Part shown: one piece after another, positions 24,937 to 34,000 of the stretch | Position numbering within the stretch: the stretch's first letter is position 1 | Layout of the letters: each line of letters begins with the position of its first letter | NCBI RefSeq assembly: GCF_017814945.1 | Contig: NZ_JAGIPX010000020.1 | Location: 62,001 to 126,000, forward strand | Direction of reading: 5' to 3' | DNA from: Paraburkholderia sp. LEh10 | Lineage (GTDB): Bacteria > Pseudomonadota > Gammaproteobacteria > Burkholderiales > Burkholderiaceae | Length of the DNA stretch: 64,000 nt | The notes under the pieces: generated by a model | Seen by the model: the letters and a program-made list of their open reading frames with translations, nothing else | Told to the model about the DNA's origin: nothing | The model's database searches: none | Made by a program: the position numbers and the translations under genes

Positions 24937-26217
24937 TTACGCTTCGACGCGCTCTTCCGTCTTGCGCGTCGTCTTCGAGCTGTGCTCGAGGATGAAGTCG
25001 CGCAACTGCGGATAGATGATCGTGCGCCAGCGGCGGCCCGAGAAGATGCCGTAGTGCCCGCACTTTTCCGCCGTGAAGTGGCGGCGGTTCTTCTCCGGAA
25101 TGCCCGTGCACAGTTCATGCGCGGCGCGCGTCTGGCCGCTGCCGGAGATGTCGTCGAGCTCGCCTTCGATCGTGAAGAGGGCTGTCTTCCTGATGTCCTG
25201 CGGGCGCACCAGCTCGCCGCTCACTTCCCACGTGCCCTCGGCGAGACGGAACTCCTGGAACACGACCTTGATGGTCTGCAGATAGTACTCGGCGGCCATG
25301 TCGAGCACCGCGTTGTATTCGTCATAAAAACGGCGGTGCGCTTCCGCGTCTTCTTCGTCGCCGCGCAAAAGGCTTTGATAGAAGTCCCAGTGCGAGGCGG
25401 CGTGGCGTTCCGGATTCATTGCGACAAAGCCCGTGTGCTGCAGAAAGCCCGGGTACACCTTGCGGCCGAAGCCCGGATAGTTCGGCGGCACGTTGTAGAT
25501 CACGTTGTTCTCGAACCATTCGATCGAGTGCTGCGTTGCGAGCGAGTTGACGGACGTGGGACTCTTGCGGGCGTCGATCGGGCCGCCCATCATCGTCATC
25601 GTGCGCGGCGTGTCCTCGCCGCGGCTTGCCATCAGGGAAATGGCGGCGAGCACGGGGACGGTCGGCTGGCAGACCGAGATCACATGCAGATTCTTCGCGC
25701 CGATGTGGCGGACGAACTCCTGGATGTACGCGATGTAATCGTCCAGATTGAACGGGCCGTCTTCGAGCGGCACCATGCGCGCGTCGATCCAGTCCGTGAT
25801 GTACACCTTATGGTCTTGCAGCAGCGTGCTCACGGTGTCGCGCAGCAGCGTCGAATGGTGGCCCGACAGCGGCGCGCATACCAGCACGATGGGCTCTTCC
25901 TTCAGCTGCGTGACGGCTTCGCTGTCGTCGGAATAGCGCTTGAAGCGCAACAGCCGGCAAAACGGCTTTTCGACGATCGTCTGCTCGACGATGGGAATGT
26001 TGCGCCCATCCTTGACGATCTGATGCAGGTTGAACTCGGGCTTCTCGTAGTCCTTGCCGAGTCGGTACAGCAATTCGTAGCCGGCGGACAGGCGCGTCGC
26101 ACCTGGCACGTAGGCTAGCGGACTGGCCGGGTTCGCAAACGATTTCGAGGCAGCCTGAGCCCAGGCGGTGAGCGGGCTCAAAAGTGCCCGCTGGAATTCA
26201 TGGAATTGATAGAGCAT
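24937..26217 (-). CDS. phaZ: Intracellular polyhydroxybutyrate depolymerase
   Basis: A 426-residue enzyme of the PhaZ1 type from Cupriavidus. Catalytic triad positions match that family: Cys in VISVCQPTVP (about 182), Asp in EGELDDISGSGQ (about 355) and His in KCGHYGIF (about 388). The N-terminus MLYQFHEFQRALLSPL is typical. It degrades stored PHB granules in the cytoplasm to 3-hydroxybutyrate oligomers. A single-gene unit; the upstream region carries TGC/GCA palindromes that could be read by the PHB regulator PhaR. Confidence 0.95.
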   Translation of the reverse strand: MLYQFHEFQRALLSPLTAWAQAASKSFANPASPLAYVPGATRLSAGYELLYRLGKDYEKPEFNLHQIVKDGRNIPIVEQTIVEKPFCRLLRFKRYSDDSEAVTQLKEEPIVLVCAPLSGHHSTLLRDTVSTLLQDHKVYITDWIDARMVPLEDGPFNLDDYIAYIQEFVRHIGAKNLHVISVCQPTVPVLAAISLMASRGEDTPRTMTMMGGPIDARKSPTSVNSLATQHSIEWFENNVIYNVPPNYPGFGRKVYPGFLQHTGFVAMNPERHAASHWDFYQSLLRGDEEDAEAHRRFYDEYNAVLDMAAEYYLQTIKVVFQEFRLAEGTWEVSGELVRPQDIRKTALFTIEGELDDISGSGQTRAAHELCTGIPEKNRRHFTAEKCGHYGIFSGRRWRTIIYPQLRDFILEHSSKTTRKTEERVEA

Positions 26218-26361
26218 GGGGGCTCCGGCGTTATAGCGGTTCGCGCAGGGCAGCGTGTTTTGACGCGCCGCGACGAGGCGGGCCGTTTCTGGTTACGTGT
26301 GTTGTTGGTGGCGACGATTATCGCGCGTCCCGTCGACTTGATGATATAGAAGGCATATGAT

Positions 26362-26393
26362 TTGTGCAATGCAACAACAGTGCGCTTGCGCAC
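26362..26393. promoter_or_regulatory. TGC-N3-GCA and GTGCGC palindromes upstream of phaZ
   Basis: TTGTGCAATGCAACAA (26362-26377) contains TGC-N3-GCA, the core pattern bound by PhaR, the PHB-sensing repressor of phasin genes. It is followed by the palindrome GTGCGCTTGCGCAC (26380-26393). They lie about 150 bp upstream of the phaZ start. PhaR control is inferred from motif likeness and context only. Confidence 0.4.
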
Positions 26394-26437
26394 GCGTAGA
26401 CGTCATATCCATGTCATCGTCAAATCGTCCCGTTTCT

Positions 26438-28528
26438 TTAGACGACGGGTGATGATTCGACATCAGCATCGGACGTGCCAGCGGGCGGCTGGCCGCCTTG
26501 TCCGTCATGTGGAGGCTGGCCGGCCGCGCTCGCCATCGCCTGCTCGTGCTTCATCAGATTCAATCCCGTATGCACCAGCGCCACATGGGAAAACCCTTGT
26601 GGAAAATTCCCGACAAGCCGCCCGGAAGCGGGATCATATTCCTCCGCGAGCAGGCCGACGTCATTGGCGAGCGACAATAATCGTTCGTACATCGCGCGCG
26701 CTTCTTCGACGCGGCCCTGCAGCGCGAGGTTGTCGACCATCCAGAAGCTGCACGCGAGAAATGTTCCTTCGCCCGGCGGCAGGCCGTCGTCGAACTCCGT
26801 CGTGCGGTAGCGCATGACGAAGCCGTCGTGCATCAGATCCTTCTCGATTGCGTTGACGGTGCCCGCGATGCGCGGGTCCGAGGGCGGCAGGAAGCCGAGC
26901 AGCGGCATCAGCAGCACGCTCGCGTCGAGCTCGTCGCCGCCGTACGTCTGCGTGAACGCGTTGAGTTGCGGGTTCCAGCTTTTTGCGCATACATCCGCGT
27001 GAATTTGCGCGCGCACCGCATACCAGTGATCGAGCGGCGCGGGCAGATCGAACGCTACCGCCGACTTGATCGCGCGGTCGAACGCGACCCACGCCATCAC
27101 CTTCGAGAACGTGAAATGCTGACGGCCGCCGCGCGTTTCCCAGATGCCTTCGTCGCGCTCCTGCCAGATCGTTTCGAGATGCCTGAGCATCGCACATTGC
27201 ACGTTCCAGGCGGTCTCGTCGGCCTGCAAGCCGCCGACGCGCGCCAGATGCAGCGCGTTCATCACTTCGCCGTAGACGTCGAGCTGCAACTGCCCGACCG
27301 CGTTGTTGCCGATGCGCACCGGCTTCGAGTTCTCGTAGCCAGGCAGCCAGTCAATCTCGAATTCGGGCAGACGCCGTTCGCCCGCGAGCCCGTACATGAT
27401 CTGCAACTGCTCGGGCGAACCCGCCATCACGCGGCCGAGCCACGAACGCCATGCGCGCGCTTCGTCGTAGTAGCCGCCGCGCATCATCGCGAGCAGCGTG
27501 ATGGTCGCGTCGCGCAGCCACACGTAACGGTAGTCCCAGTTGCGCGCGCCGCCGACCTTCTCGGGCAGCGACGTGGTCGGCGCGGCGACGATGCCGCCCG
27601 TCGGCTCGTAGGCGAGCGCCTTCAGTGTCAGCAACGAGCGGCGTATCGCGGGCGCGTAGCGCCCCTCGACGGTGCCGCGCGCCGACCATTCGAGCCAATG
27701 GTTCTCGGTACGGGCGAGCGCCGTATGCGGATCGCGCGTGGGCGGGATGCGCAAATGCGATTCGGAGTAGGTGAGTGAGAACGGCACGCGCTCGCCTTCC
27801 GACACGGTGAATTCGGCGACCGTCTTCATGTTCTCGCCGCGCAGGTCGACGGGCGTGCGCAGCGCGACGGTGTCCGGGCCGGCGATCGCCTTGATGCCGC
27901 TCTCGTGCGTGAGCCGGCTGACCCACGGAATCGAGAAGCCATAGTCGAAGCGCAGCACCAGTTCCATGCGCATCTTCACGGTGCCGCGCCTGCCGACGAC
28001 GATGCGGATCATCTCCGACCAGCCGTTGCCGGGCGGCATGAAGTCGATCAGCGTGACGGCGCCGTCGGGCGTTTCGAAGTCGGTTTCGAGAATCAGCGTC
28101 TCGCCGCGATAACGGCGGCGCGCCGCGCGCGCGAAGCCGGGTTTTTTCTGCGGCGTGGCGTCGCGGGTTCCCGTGGCTGCTTTCGGGTCGTCCGCCACAT
28201 CGTCTCTTCGGCTGGCGCGCGTGGTGGGCGCAGCGGCCTGGCGCGGCACGGGCTTCGCGTTGGTCTTCGCGCGCTGCTCTTCTCGCGAAGGCTCGGGTGA
28301 CGAATCGGGCGGCGCGCTCCGCGTGTCGCCGCCAGCGTCGTCAGCGCGTTCGTCTTGCGCCGGCGCGATCAGCCAGCGGCCGTTGTCCTCGGTGCCGAGC
28401 AGCGCGGCGAAGCACGCGCCCGAATCGAAACGCGGCCAGCATAGCCAGTCGACGGAACCATCACGAGAGACGAGCGCGGCCGAATGGCCGTCGCCGATGA
28501 GTGCATAGTCTTCGATCAATGCGGGCAT
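26438..28528 (-). CDS. Glycoside hydrolase family 15 protein (glucoamylase/trehalase-like)
   Basis: A 696-residue GH15 enzyme: an N-terminal domain (IEDYALIGDGHSAALVSRDGSVDWLCWPRFDS, in pieces), a beta domain, then the alpha/alpha toroid with NWDYRYVWLRDAT. Likely catalytic glutamates lie in ERDEGIWE (about residue 459) and LLAEEYDP (about 626). Bacterial members hydrolyse alpha-glucosides such as trehalose or maltodextrins. Residues 57-135 are a charged, low-complexity insertion inside the N-terminal domain that ordinary members lack. No signal peptide, so it is cytosolic. No trehalose genes adjoin it. The C-terminal tail is also low complexity. Confidence 0.9.
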   Translation of the reverse strand: MPALIEDYALIGDGHSAALVSRDGSVDWLCWPRFDSGACFAALLGTEDNGRWLIAPAQDERADDAGGDTRSAPPDSSPEPSREEQRAKTNAKPVPRQAAAPTTRASRRDDVADDPKAATGTRDATPQKKPGFARAARRRYRGETLILETDFETPDGAVTLIDFMPPGNGWSEMIRIVVGRRGTVKMRMELVLRFDYGFSIPWVSRLTHESGIKAIAGPDTVALRTPVDLRGENMKTVAEFTVSEGERVPFSLTYSESHLRIPPTRDPHTALARTENHWLEWSARGTVEGRYAPAIRRSLLTLKALAYEPTGGIVAAPTTSLPEKVGGARNWDYRYVWLRDATITLLAMMRGGYYDEARAWRSWLGRVMAGSPEQLQIMYGLAGERRLPEFEIDWLPGYENSKPVRIGNNAVGQLQLDVYGEVMNALHLARVGGLQADETAWNVQCAMLRHLETIWQERDEGIWETRGGRQHFTFSKVMAWVAFDRAIKSAVAFDLPAPLDHWYAVRAQIHADVCAKSWNPQLNAFTQTYGGDELDASVLLMPLLGFLPPSDPRIAGTVNAIEKDLMHDGFVMRYRTTEFDDGLPPGEGTFLACSFWMVDNLALQGRVEEARAMYERLLSLANDVGLLAEEYDPASGRLVGNFPQGFSHVALVHTGLNLMKHEQAMASAAGQPPHDGQGGQPPAGTSDADVESSPVV

Positions 28529-28652
28529 GGTCTTGCGATTGGTCAGCGTGTAATAAGTGCGCCTTCGTGCGGCGCCGAACGGAACGCGCGCGTCATTGTT
28601 ACCCGACTCGCGCGGTGCGTTTTGGTTCGCACATCTGCGCGCGTCAGGGGTA

Positions 28653-28682
28653 TTGGCAATCCGAGTTTTGCCTGCTTACAAT
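28653..28682 (+). promoter_or_regulatory. Sigma-70 promoter of the 81-residue gene
   Basis: TTGGCA at 28653-28658 and TACAAT at 28677-28682 with an 18-bp spacer, close to consensus. It lies about 90 bp upstream of the ATG at 28772, in the divergent gap behind the GH15 gene. Confidence 0.65.
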
Positions 28683-28771
28683 CGGATTTGAACGTGAACT
28701 CCGACGAATAGCAGCCCACCGGCGCCCGGTGTTGCAGCATGCAGCTACGGTGCCGTTTTCGAGGATAAGCC

Positions 28772-29017
28772 ATGCTGAACCCGTCGAAATCCGACTGCAT
28801 CACGATTCTCTCCGCCGCGAGTCAATTGCCTGACGACTCGCTTCTTCCACTCGACTTCCGCACGCTCGGCATTTCACGCAACGGGATGGAAACGGCCGCA
28901 GCGTTTCTGATCGAACGTGCCTGCTTCAAGCGCTATAGGGAAGCCGACGGACATTATGCCGTCGGTGGCCTGTCGCTGCAGGGGCGGTGGCGTCTCGAAC
29001 AGCTTTCGAACGGCTGA
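28772..29017 (+). CDS. Small protein of unknown function
   Basis: An 81-residue soluble protein, MLNPSKSDCITILSAASQLP onward, with no signal peptide or membrane segment. GAGGATA lies before the start, and a near-consensus promoter lies upstream, which together favour a real gene. Composition is mixed, with an RACFKRYREADGHY stretch in the middle. I recognise no domain. Confidence 0.7.
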   Translation: MLNPSKSDCITILSAASQLPDDSLLPLDFRTLGISRNGMETAAAFLIERACFKRYREADGHYAVGGLSLQGRWRLEQLSNG

Positions 29018-29166
29018 CGCAGCGAGACGTCGTTGCGCAGCGCGGCGACGCGCACGGACCCCGCACGCATCCCGCATGCACCCATTCGCGGACGGCGCAA
29101 GGCGCCCCGCGCGTTCGCCTTCACGGCAGCGGCCCAACGCCGCTCGCCGACGAACTCGCGCATGCG

Positions 29167-29322
29167 TCAGAAATGCGCGGAGCCTCCGACGCCGAACAGC
29201 CCGATCACCCCGATGATGATCAGATACAGCGCGACGATGTAGTTCAGCAAACGCGGCACGATCAGGATGAGAATGCCGGCGATCAGCGCGACGAGCGGGC
29301 CAAGGGTGATGTGGATGTTCAT
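29167..29322 (-). CDS. DUF3096 small membrane protein
   Basis: A 51-residue protein, MNIHITLGPLVALIAGILIL onward, with one or two hydrophobic helices (residues 7-25 and 29-46) ending GLFGVGGSAHF. This matches the DUF3096 family of tiny inner-membrane proteins. GGAG precedes the ATG, which fixes the start; the longer frame upstream is not needed. Function unknown. Confidence 0.85.
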   Translation of the reverse strand: MNIHITLGPLVALIAGILILIVPRLLNYIVALYLIIIGVIGLFGVGGSAHF

Positions 29323-29599
29323 GGCGACTCCATTGTTCGAATGGACGGCTGCAGGAGACAACCTGCGGATCACTCGCGTTCGCCCGTGGGACTGGGCGAA
29401 ACGCACGCAGCGCTTCTATACTTGCCCAACCATCACATCGACGACGCGCGCAGCGCGCCAGCGGCCGCCGTCATGCATCCGTCACGGGTCCATCACGGGG
29501 CGATTACGGGTGGATGGCTATAACGGCACGCTACGATCGCGCCGCGCGGCAGACCAGCGACACACACGATCCGAATAACCGTTTCGCGAGGAGGTCGTC

Positions 29600-30904
29600 A
29601 TGCAGCGCCGTACACGAGCCGTAGCGCATGTCGTGCCAGAGTCTTTCAATTGCCGGTTGCATCGTTGCCTGCCGGCCGGGTCATCCCGCCACCGGGCAAG
29701 CCCATCTCTACGTTCGATAATAAGAGGTTTGACACTCATGGTATCGATTGCCTCGTTTGCCGCTCCGCAGGCCTTTGCTCAAGGCACGGCCGCCGTGCCC
29801 GCCGATGGCGTCTACGATCTGATCGTCGGCACGTACACGGGACCGAAAAGCGAAGGCATCTATGTGTACCGCTTCGACACGAAGTCGGGCGATGCGACGC
29901 AAGTATCGTCGGCGAAGACGGACAATCCGTCGTACGTGCTCGCGTCGCGCGATGGCCGCTATGTGTATTCCGTGAACGAGCAGCCCGGCGACAACCGGCC
30001 CGCCGATCAGCGCGGCGGCATCAGCGCCTTCAGCTTCGATGCGAAGAGCGGGCAATTGACGTTCTTGAACCGCGTGTCGTCGGACGGCAACGACCCGTGT
30101 TATCTGAGCATTTCGCCCGATGGCAAATATCTGACGACGGCCAACTATTCGGTCGCGGCGAATCCCGGCGGCAGTTTCGCCGTGTTTCCGCTGCAAGCGG
30201 ACGGCCGCGTGGGTCCGTCCGTGCTGACGGTGCATCACGATGGCGGCGGACCCGTGAAGGGGCGCCAGGACAATGCGCACGTGCATTCGACGGTGTTTTC
30301 GCCGGACGGCAAGTATCTGTTCGCACAGGATCTCGGCACGGACAAGCTGTATTCGTACCGCTACACGCCCGATGGCAGCCGCGGCCTGTTCGGCCCGACG
30401 CAGCAGCGCTACACCGAGATGAAGGCCGGCTCGGGGCCGCGCCATCTCGTGTTCGGCGCCGACGGCAAATACGCCTACCTGACGAACGAGTTGACGGCGA
30501 CCGTCATCGTGTTCCGCTACGACGACGGCAAGCTCACCCAACTTCAGGTCGTGCCGATGACGAAGCCGGGCTTCAAGGGTCAAGTCGGGGCGGCCGCGAT
30601 CCATTTGTCGCCGGATGGCCGCTTTGTCTACGCTAGCAACCGGGGCGATGCGAACGAGATCCTGATCTACGCGGTCGACCCTGCCAACGGCCATCTCCGG
30701 GAAGTAGGGCGTCAGTCGAGTCTCGGAAAAGCGCCGCGAGAGTTCTCGATCGATCCGACGGGGCAATGGCTGATCGTCGGCAACCAGAACAGCGACGCGG
30801 CTTATGTTTTCCGCCGCGATCGGCAGAGCGGCCTACTGGAAGCGAATCCGAAGCGGATCGATCTCGGATCGCCCGTCGATTTCAAGTGGGTGTCGCCGTC
30901 GTAA
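29600..30904 (+). CDS. Exported lactonase-family beta-propeller protein (6-phosphogluconolactonase-like)
   Basis: A 434-residue protein of the Lactonase (PF10282) seven-bladed propeller family, with repeated SPDGKYL-type blade motifs (SISPDGKYLTTANYS, FSPDGKYLFAQDLG, LSPDGRFVYASNRG). The ATG at 29600 has an excellent GAGGAGG site. This gives a long N-terminal region with a signal-like hydrophobic stretch at about residues 42-60 (ending AQAFAQ-like). A shorter start at 29738 is possible. The predicted periplasmic location argues against a role in the cytosolic pentose phosphate pathway. Confidence 0.88.
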   Translation: MQRRTRAVAHVVPESFNCRLHRCLPAGSSRHRASPSLRSIIRGLTLMVSIASFAAPQAFAQGTAAVPADGVYDLIVGTYTGPKSEGIYVYRFDTKSGDATQVSSAKTDNPSYVLASRDGRYVYSVNEQPGDNRPADQRGGISAFSFDAKSGQLTFLNRVSSDGNDPCYLSISPDGKYLTTANYSVAANPGGSFAVFPLQADGRVGPSVLTVHHDGGGPVKGRQDNAHVHSTVFSPDGKYLFAQDLGTDKLYSYRYTPDGSRGLFGPTQQRYTEMKAGSGPRHLVFGADGKYAYLTNELTATVIVFRYDDGKLTQLQVVPMTKPGFKGQVGAAAIHLSPDGRFVYASNRGDANEILIYAVDPANGHLREVGRQSSLGKAPREFSIDPTGQWLIVGNQNSDAAYVFRRDRQSGLLEANPKRIDLGSPVDFKWVSPS

Positions 30905-31065
30905 TTGGCGCGGGCCGCGCGAACCGCCCGCCCGTCATGTTGCCGTCGGACGGATCCAGGACCGCGATCCGCGACGATAACCACAGCGAAGAGGCGTCGC
31001 TGTTGCGGGCCGAAATGCGTCTGACATTTCTGCTGCTCGCTCGCGGCCCGTCTTCTGAAGTGCGC

Positions 31066-34000
31066 CTACTCGGCCGGCCCCGGCGCGAGCACTTCGCGGC
31101 TGCCGTTGATGCCCATCGCCGACACGAGGCCCGCCGTCTCCATCTGCTCGACGAGCCGCGCCGCGCGGTTATAGCCGATACGCAACTGCCGCTGCACCGC
31201 CGAGATCGACGCGCGGCGCGTGCGCACGACGAACGCGACGGCTTCGTCGTAAAGCGGATCGGCTTCCGCGTCCGGCGTCTCGCCGAACAGGTCCTGAGCG
31301 CCGCCGCCTTCCGTCGTGGGGCCGTCAAGAATGCCCTCGACGTATTCCGGCTCGCCGAACTGCTTCAAATGCTCGACGATCCGATGCACTTCCTCGTCCG
31401 CGACGAACGCGCCATGCACACGTTGCGGATAGCCCGTGCCTGGCGGAAGGAACAGCATGTCGCCCTGGCCGAGCAGCGACTCGGCGCCCATCTGGTCGAG
31501 GATCGTGCGCGAGTCGATCTTCGACGACACCTGGAATGCGACGCGCGTCGGGATGTTTGCCTTGATGAGACCCGTGATCACGTCGACGGAAGGGCGCTGC
31601 GTCGCGAGAATCAGATGGATGCCCGCGGCACGCGCCTTTTGCGCGAGACGCGCGATCAACTCTTCGATCTTCTTGCCCGCGACCATCATCAGGTCGGCCA
31701 GTTCGTCGATCACGACGACGATCAGCGGCAGCGGCGACAGCGGCTCGGGGTCGTCGGGCGTCAGCGAGAACGGATTGCCGATCTTCTTCTCTTTCGCGGC
31801 GGCGTCCCGGATCTTCTGGTTGAAGCCTTGCAGGTTGCGCACGCCGACGGCCGACATCAGCCGGTAGCGCTTCTCCATTTCGCCGACGCACCAGTTGAGC
31901 GCGTTCGCCGCGAGCTTCATGTCGGTGACGACGGGCGCGAGCAGATGCGGAATGCCTTCGTACACGGAAAGCTCCAGCATCTTCGGGTCGATCATGATGA
32001 GGCGCACGTCCTCGGGCGTCGCCTTGTAGAGCAGCGAGACGATCATCGCGTTGATCGCGACCGACTTGCCCGAGCCTGTCGTGCCCGCAACCAGCATATG
32101 CGGGGCCTTCGCGAGATCGGTGACGACGGGGTGGCCGGTGATGTCCTTGCCCATCGCGAGCGTCAGATTCGACTTCGAGTGCTGATAGACATCGGCATGG
32201 AGAATCTCGGAAAGGCGAATGGTCTGGCGCTTCGCATTCGGCAGTTCAAGACCCATGCAGGTCTTGCCTGGAATCGTCTCGACGACGCGAATCGACGTTA
32301 GGCCCAGACCGCGCGACAGATCCTTCATCAGCCCGACGATCTGGCTGCCGCGCACGCCGAGGGCCGGCTCGACCTCGAAGCGTGTGATCACAGGGCCCGC
32401 CGATGCGCCGACGACCGTCACGGGCACCTTGAATTCCTGCAGGCGTTGTTCGATCAGCGCGCCCGTTTCGGCGAGCTTTTCTTCGCTGATGGGCTCGACA
32501 TCGGACGACGCGGGCGCGAGCAGGTCGAGGCTCGGCAGTTCGATGTGCGAGGCCGAAGGCGCGTGGAATTCGAACGCTGGACCGCTGTGGCCGCGCACGG
32601 CGGCGCGGGGCGCCGGAGCGGGTGGTGCGTCTTGCGCAGCTTGCGCGTCGGCGGATTCGGGCTGCGGCTGGTCTTGCATGTCGGGCGCGCGGCCGCCGAC
32701 GATGTGCTGCGCGGACGGCTGCGCGTGCGGGACGGCGGCCGCGCCGGGGAAGCGGACGATGTTCGACGAGGCTGGCGGTGCAGGCTCGTTGGCGGCGTCG
32801 GCGGGTTGTGCTGGCGTAGCGTCGTCGTCGATCGACAGGGGCGCGTTGGTATCGACGTAGATGGGCGCGTTCGATACGGGCGCAGGTCGCGCTTGCATCG
32901 ATGAACCGCTTGCCGTGGCCGTGCGCAGCAACGCGACGGATTGCGTCATCGCGTCCCACGGAGCGAGCGATGAGGGAACGACTTCGACAGCGGGCGCGTG
33001 AGCGGGTTGCTCCATTGCCGATGAGGCGTCTTCTGCGGCGATGTGCGTGGGCGTCGCCACCGGCGTATCGATGTGCGGCTCGATGTGTGGCTCGATGTGC
33101 GGCTCGATGTGCGGCTCGATGTGCAACTCGATTCGCGGCTCCGATGCGGTGACGGTGGCAACGGTCGCCGCCTGCTGCGCAACAACGTCCTGCGCCTGTG
33201 CTGCTGGCTCGTACACGTCGTCTTCGGCGTGAGTCGCGGAAGCGGGCTGCACGGCTTGCAGGGGCGGCATGATGTCGCCCGTGGGCGTCGCTTCGACGGC
33301 GAGCGTCGTCAGTTGGGGCAATGGAGCCAGGTCTGCTTGCCCGTGTTCGACACTGCCGGTCGCGACGTCGTCTGCAATGGGTCGAATGTGGGGCCCGGCA
33401 TTCGCAGCAACTGTTTTGCTGTCGGACGCGGCTGGCGCGGAGCCGATTTGCGCTTGAGCCTGAAGATGCGCGTTCGTGTCGCTGACCACGGGCGTCGGGA
33501 TTGCTGCCGCAGCAGTTTCAGCCGTTGCCGTGACGGACTGCGCGCTGCCCGGTTGCGCTTGCGCTTCGACGCGTGGAGTCGCGCCTTCGACTGGCAGCGT
33601 CGACTCGGGCGTGGCGACCTGTGCTTGCGCGTCGGCCGGCTTCGACGGTGCTACGGAGGAAGTTGCGTCTCGCGTCGCCGGTGCGGGCGGCACGGTGTCT
33701 TCGTCGTACAGCGTCGTGCTAGCCGCTGCCGGCATCGCGTTCGAGACGAGGGCGGCTGAGGCAAGGGCGGCTGAGGCAAGGGCCGGTGAGACGAGAGCCG
33801 GTGAGTCAAGGGCCGGTGAGCCAAGGGCCGGTGAGACGAGGGCCGGTGAGTCAAGGGCCGGTGAGTCAAGGGCCGGTGAGACGAGGGCCGGTGAGACGAG
33901 GGCCGGTGAGACGAGGGCCGGTGAGACAGGGGCCGGCGACACAGGGGCCGGTGAAACAGGGGCCGGTGAGCCCATGTTCTGCCGCGAGCGCGAAGCCGAC

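Noticed and set aside
29018..29166. A further small gene between the 81-residue gene and the DUF3096 gene
   Set aside because: No ribosome site, no start with support, and composition typical of non-coding GC-rich DNA.
33068..33969. Direct repeats in ftsK as a CRISPR array
   Set aside because: Units are 12 and 15 bp without unique spacers, in frame within a gene, and there are no cas genes.
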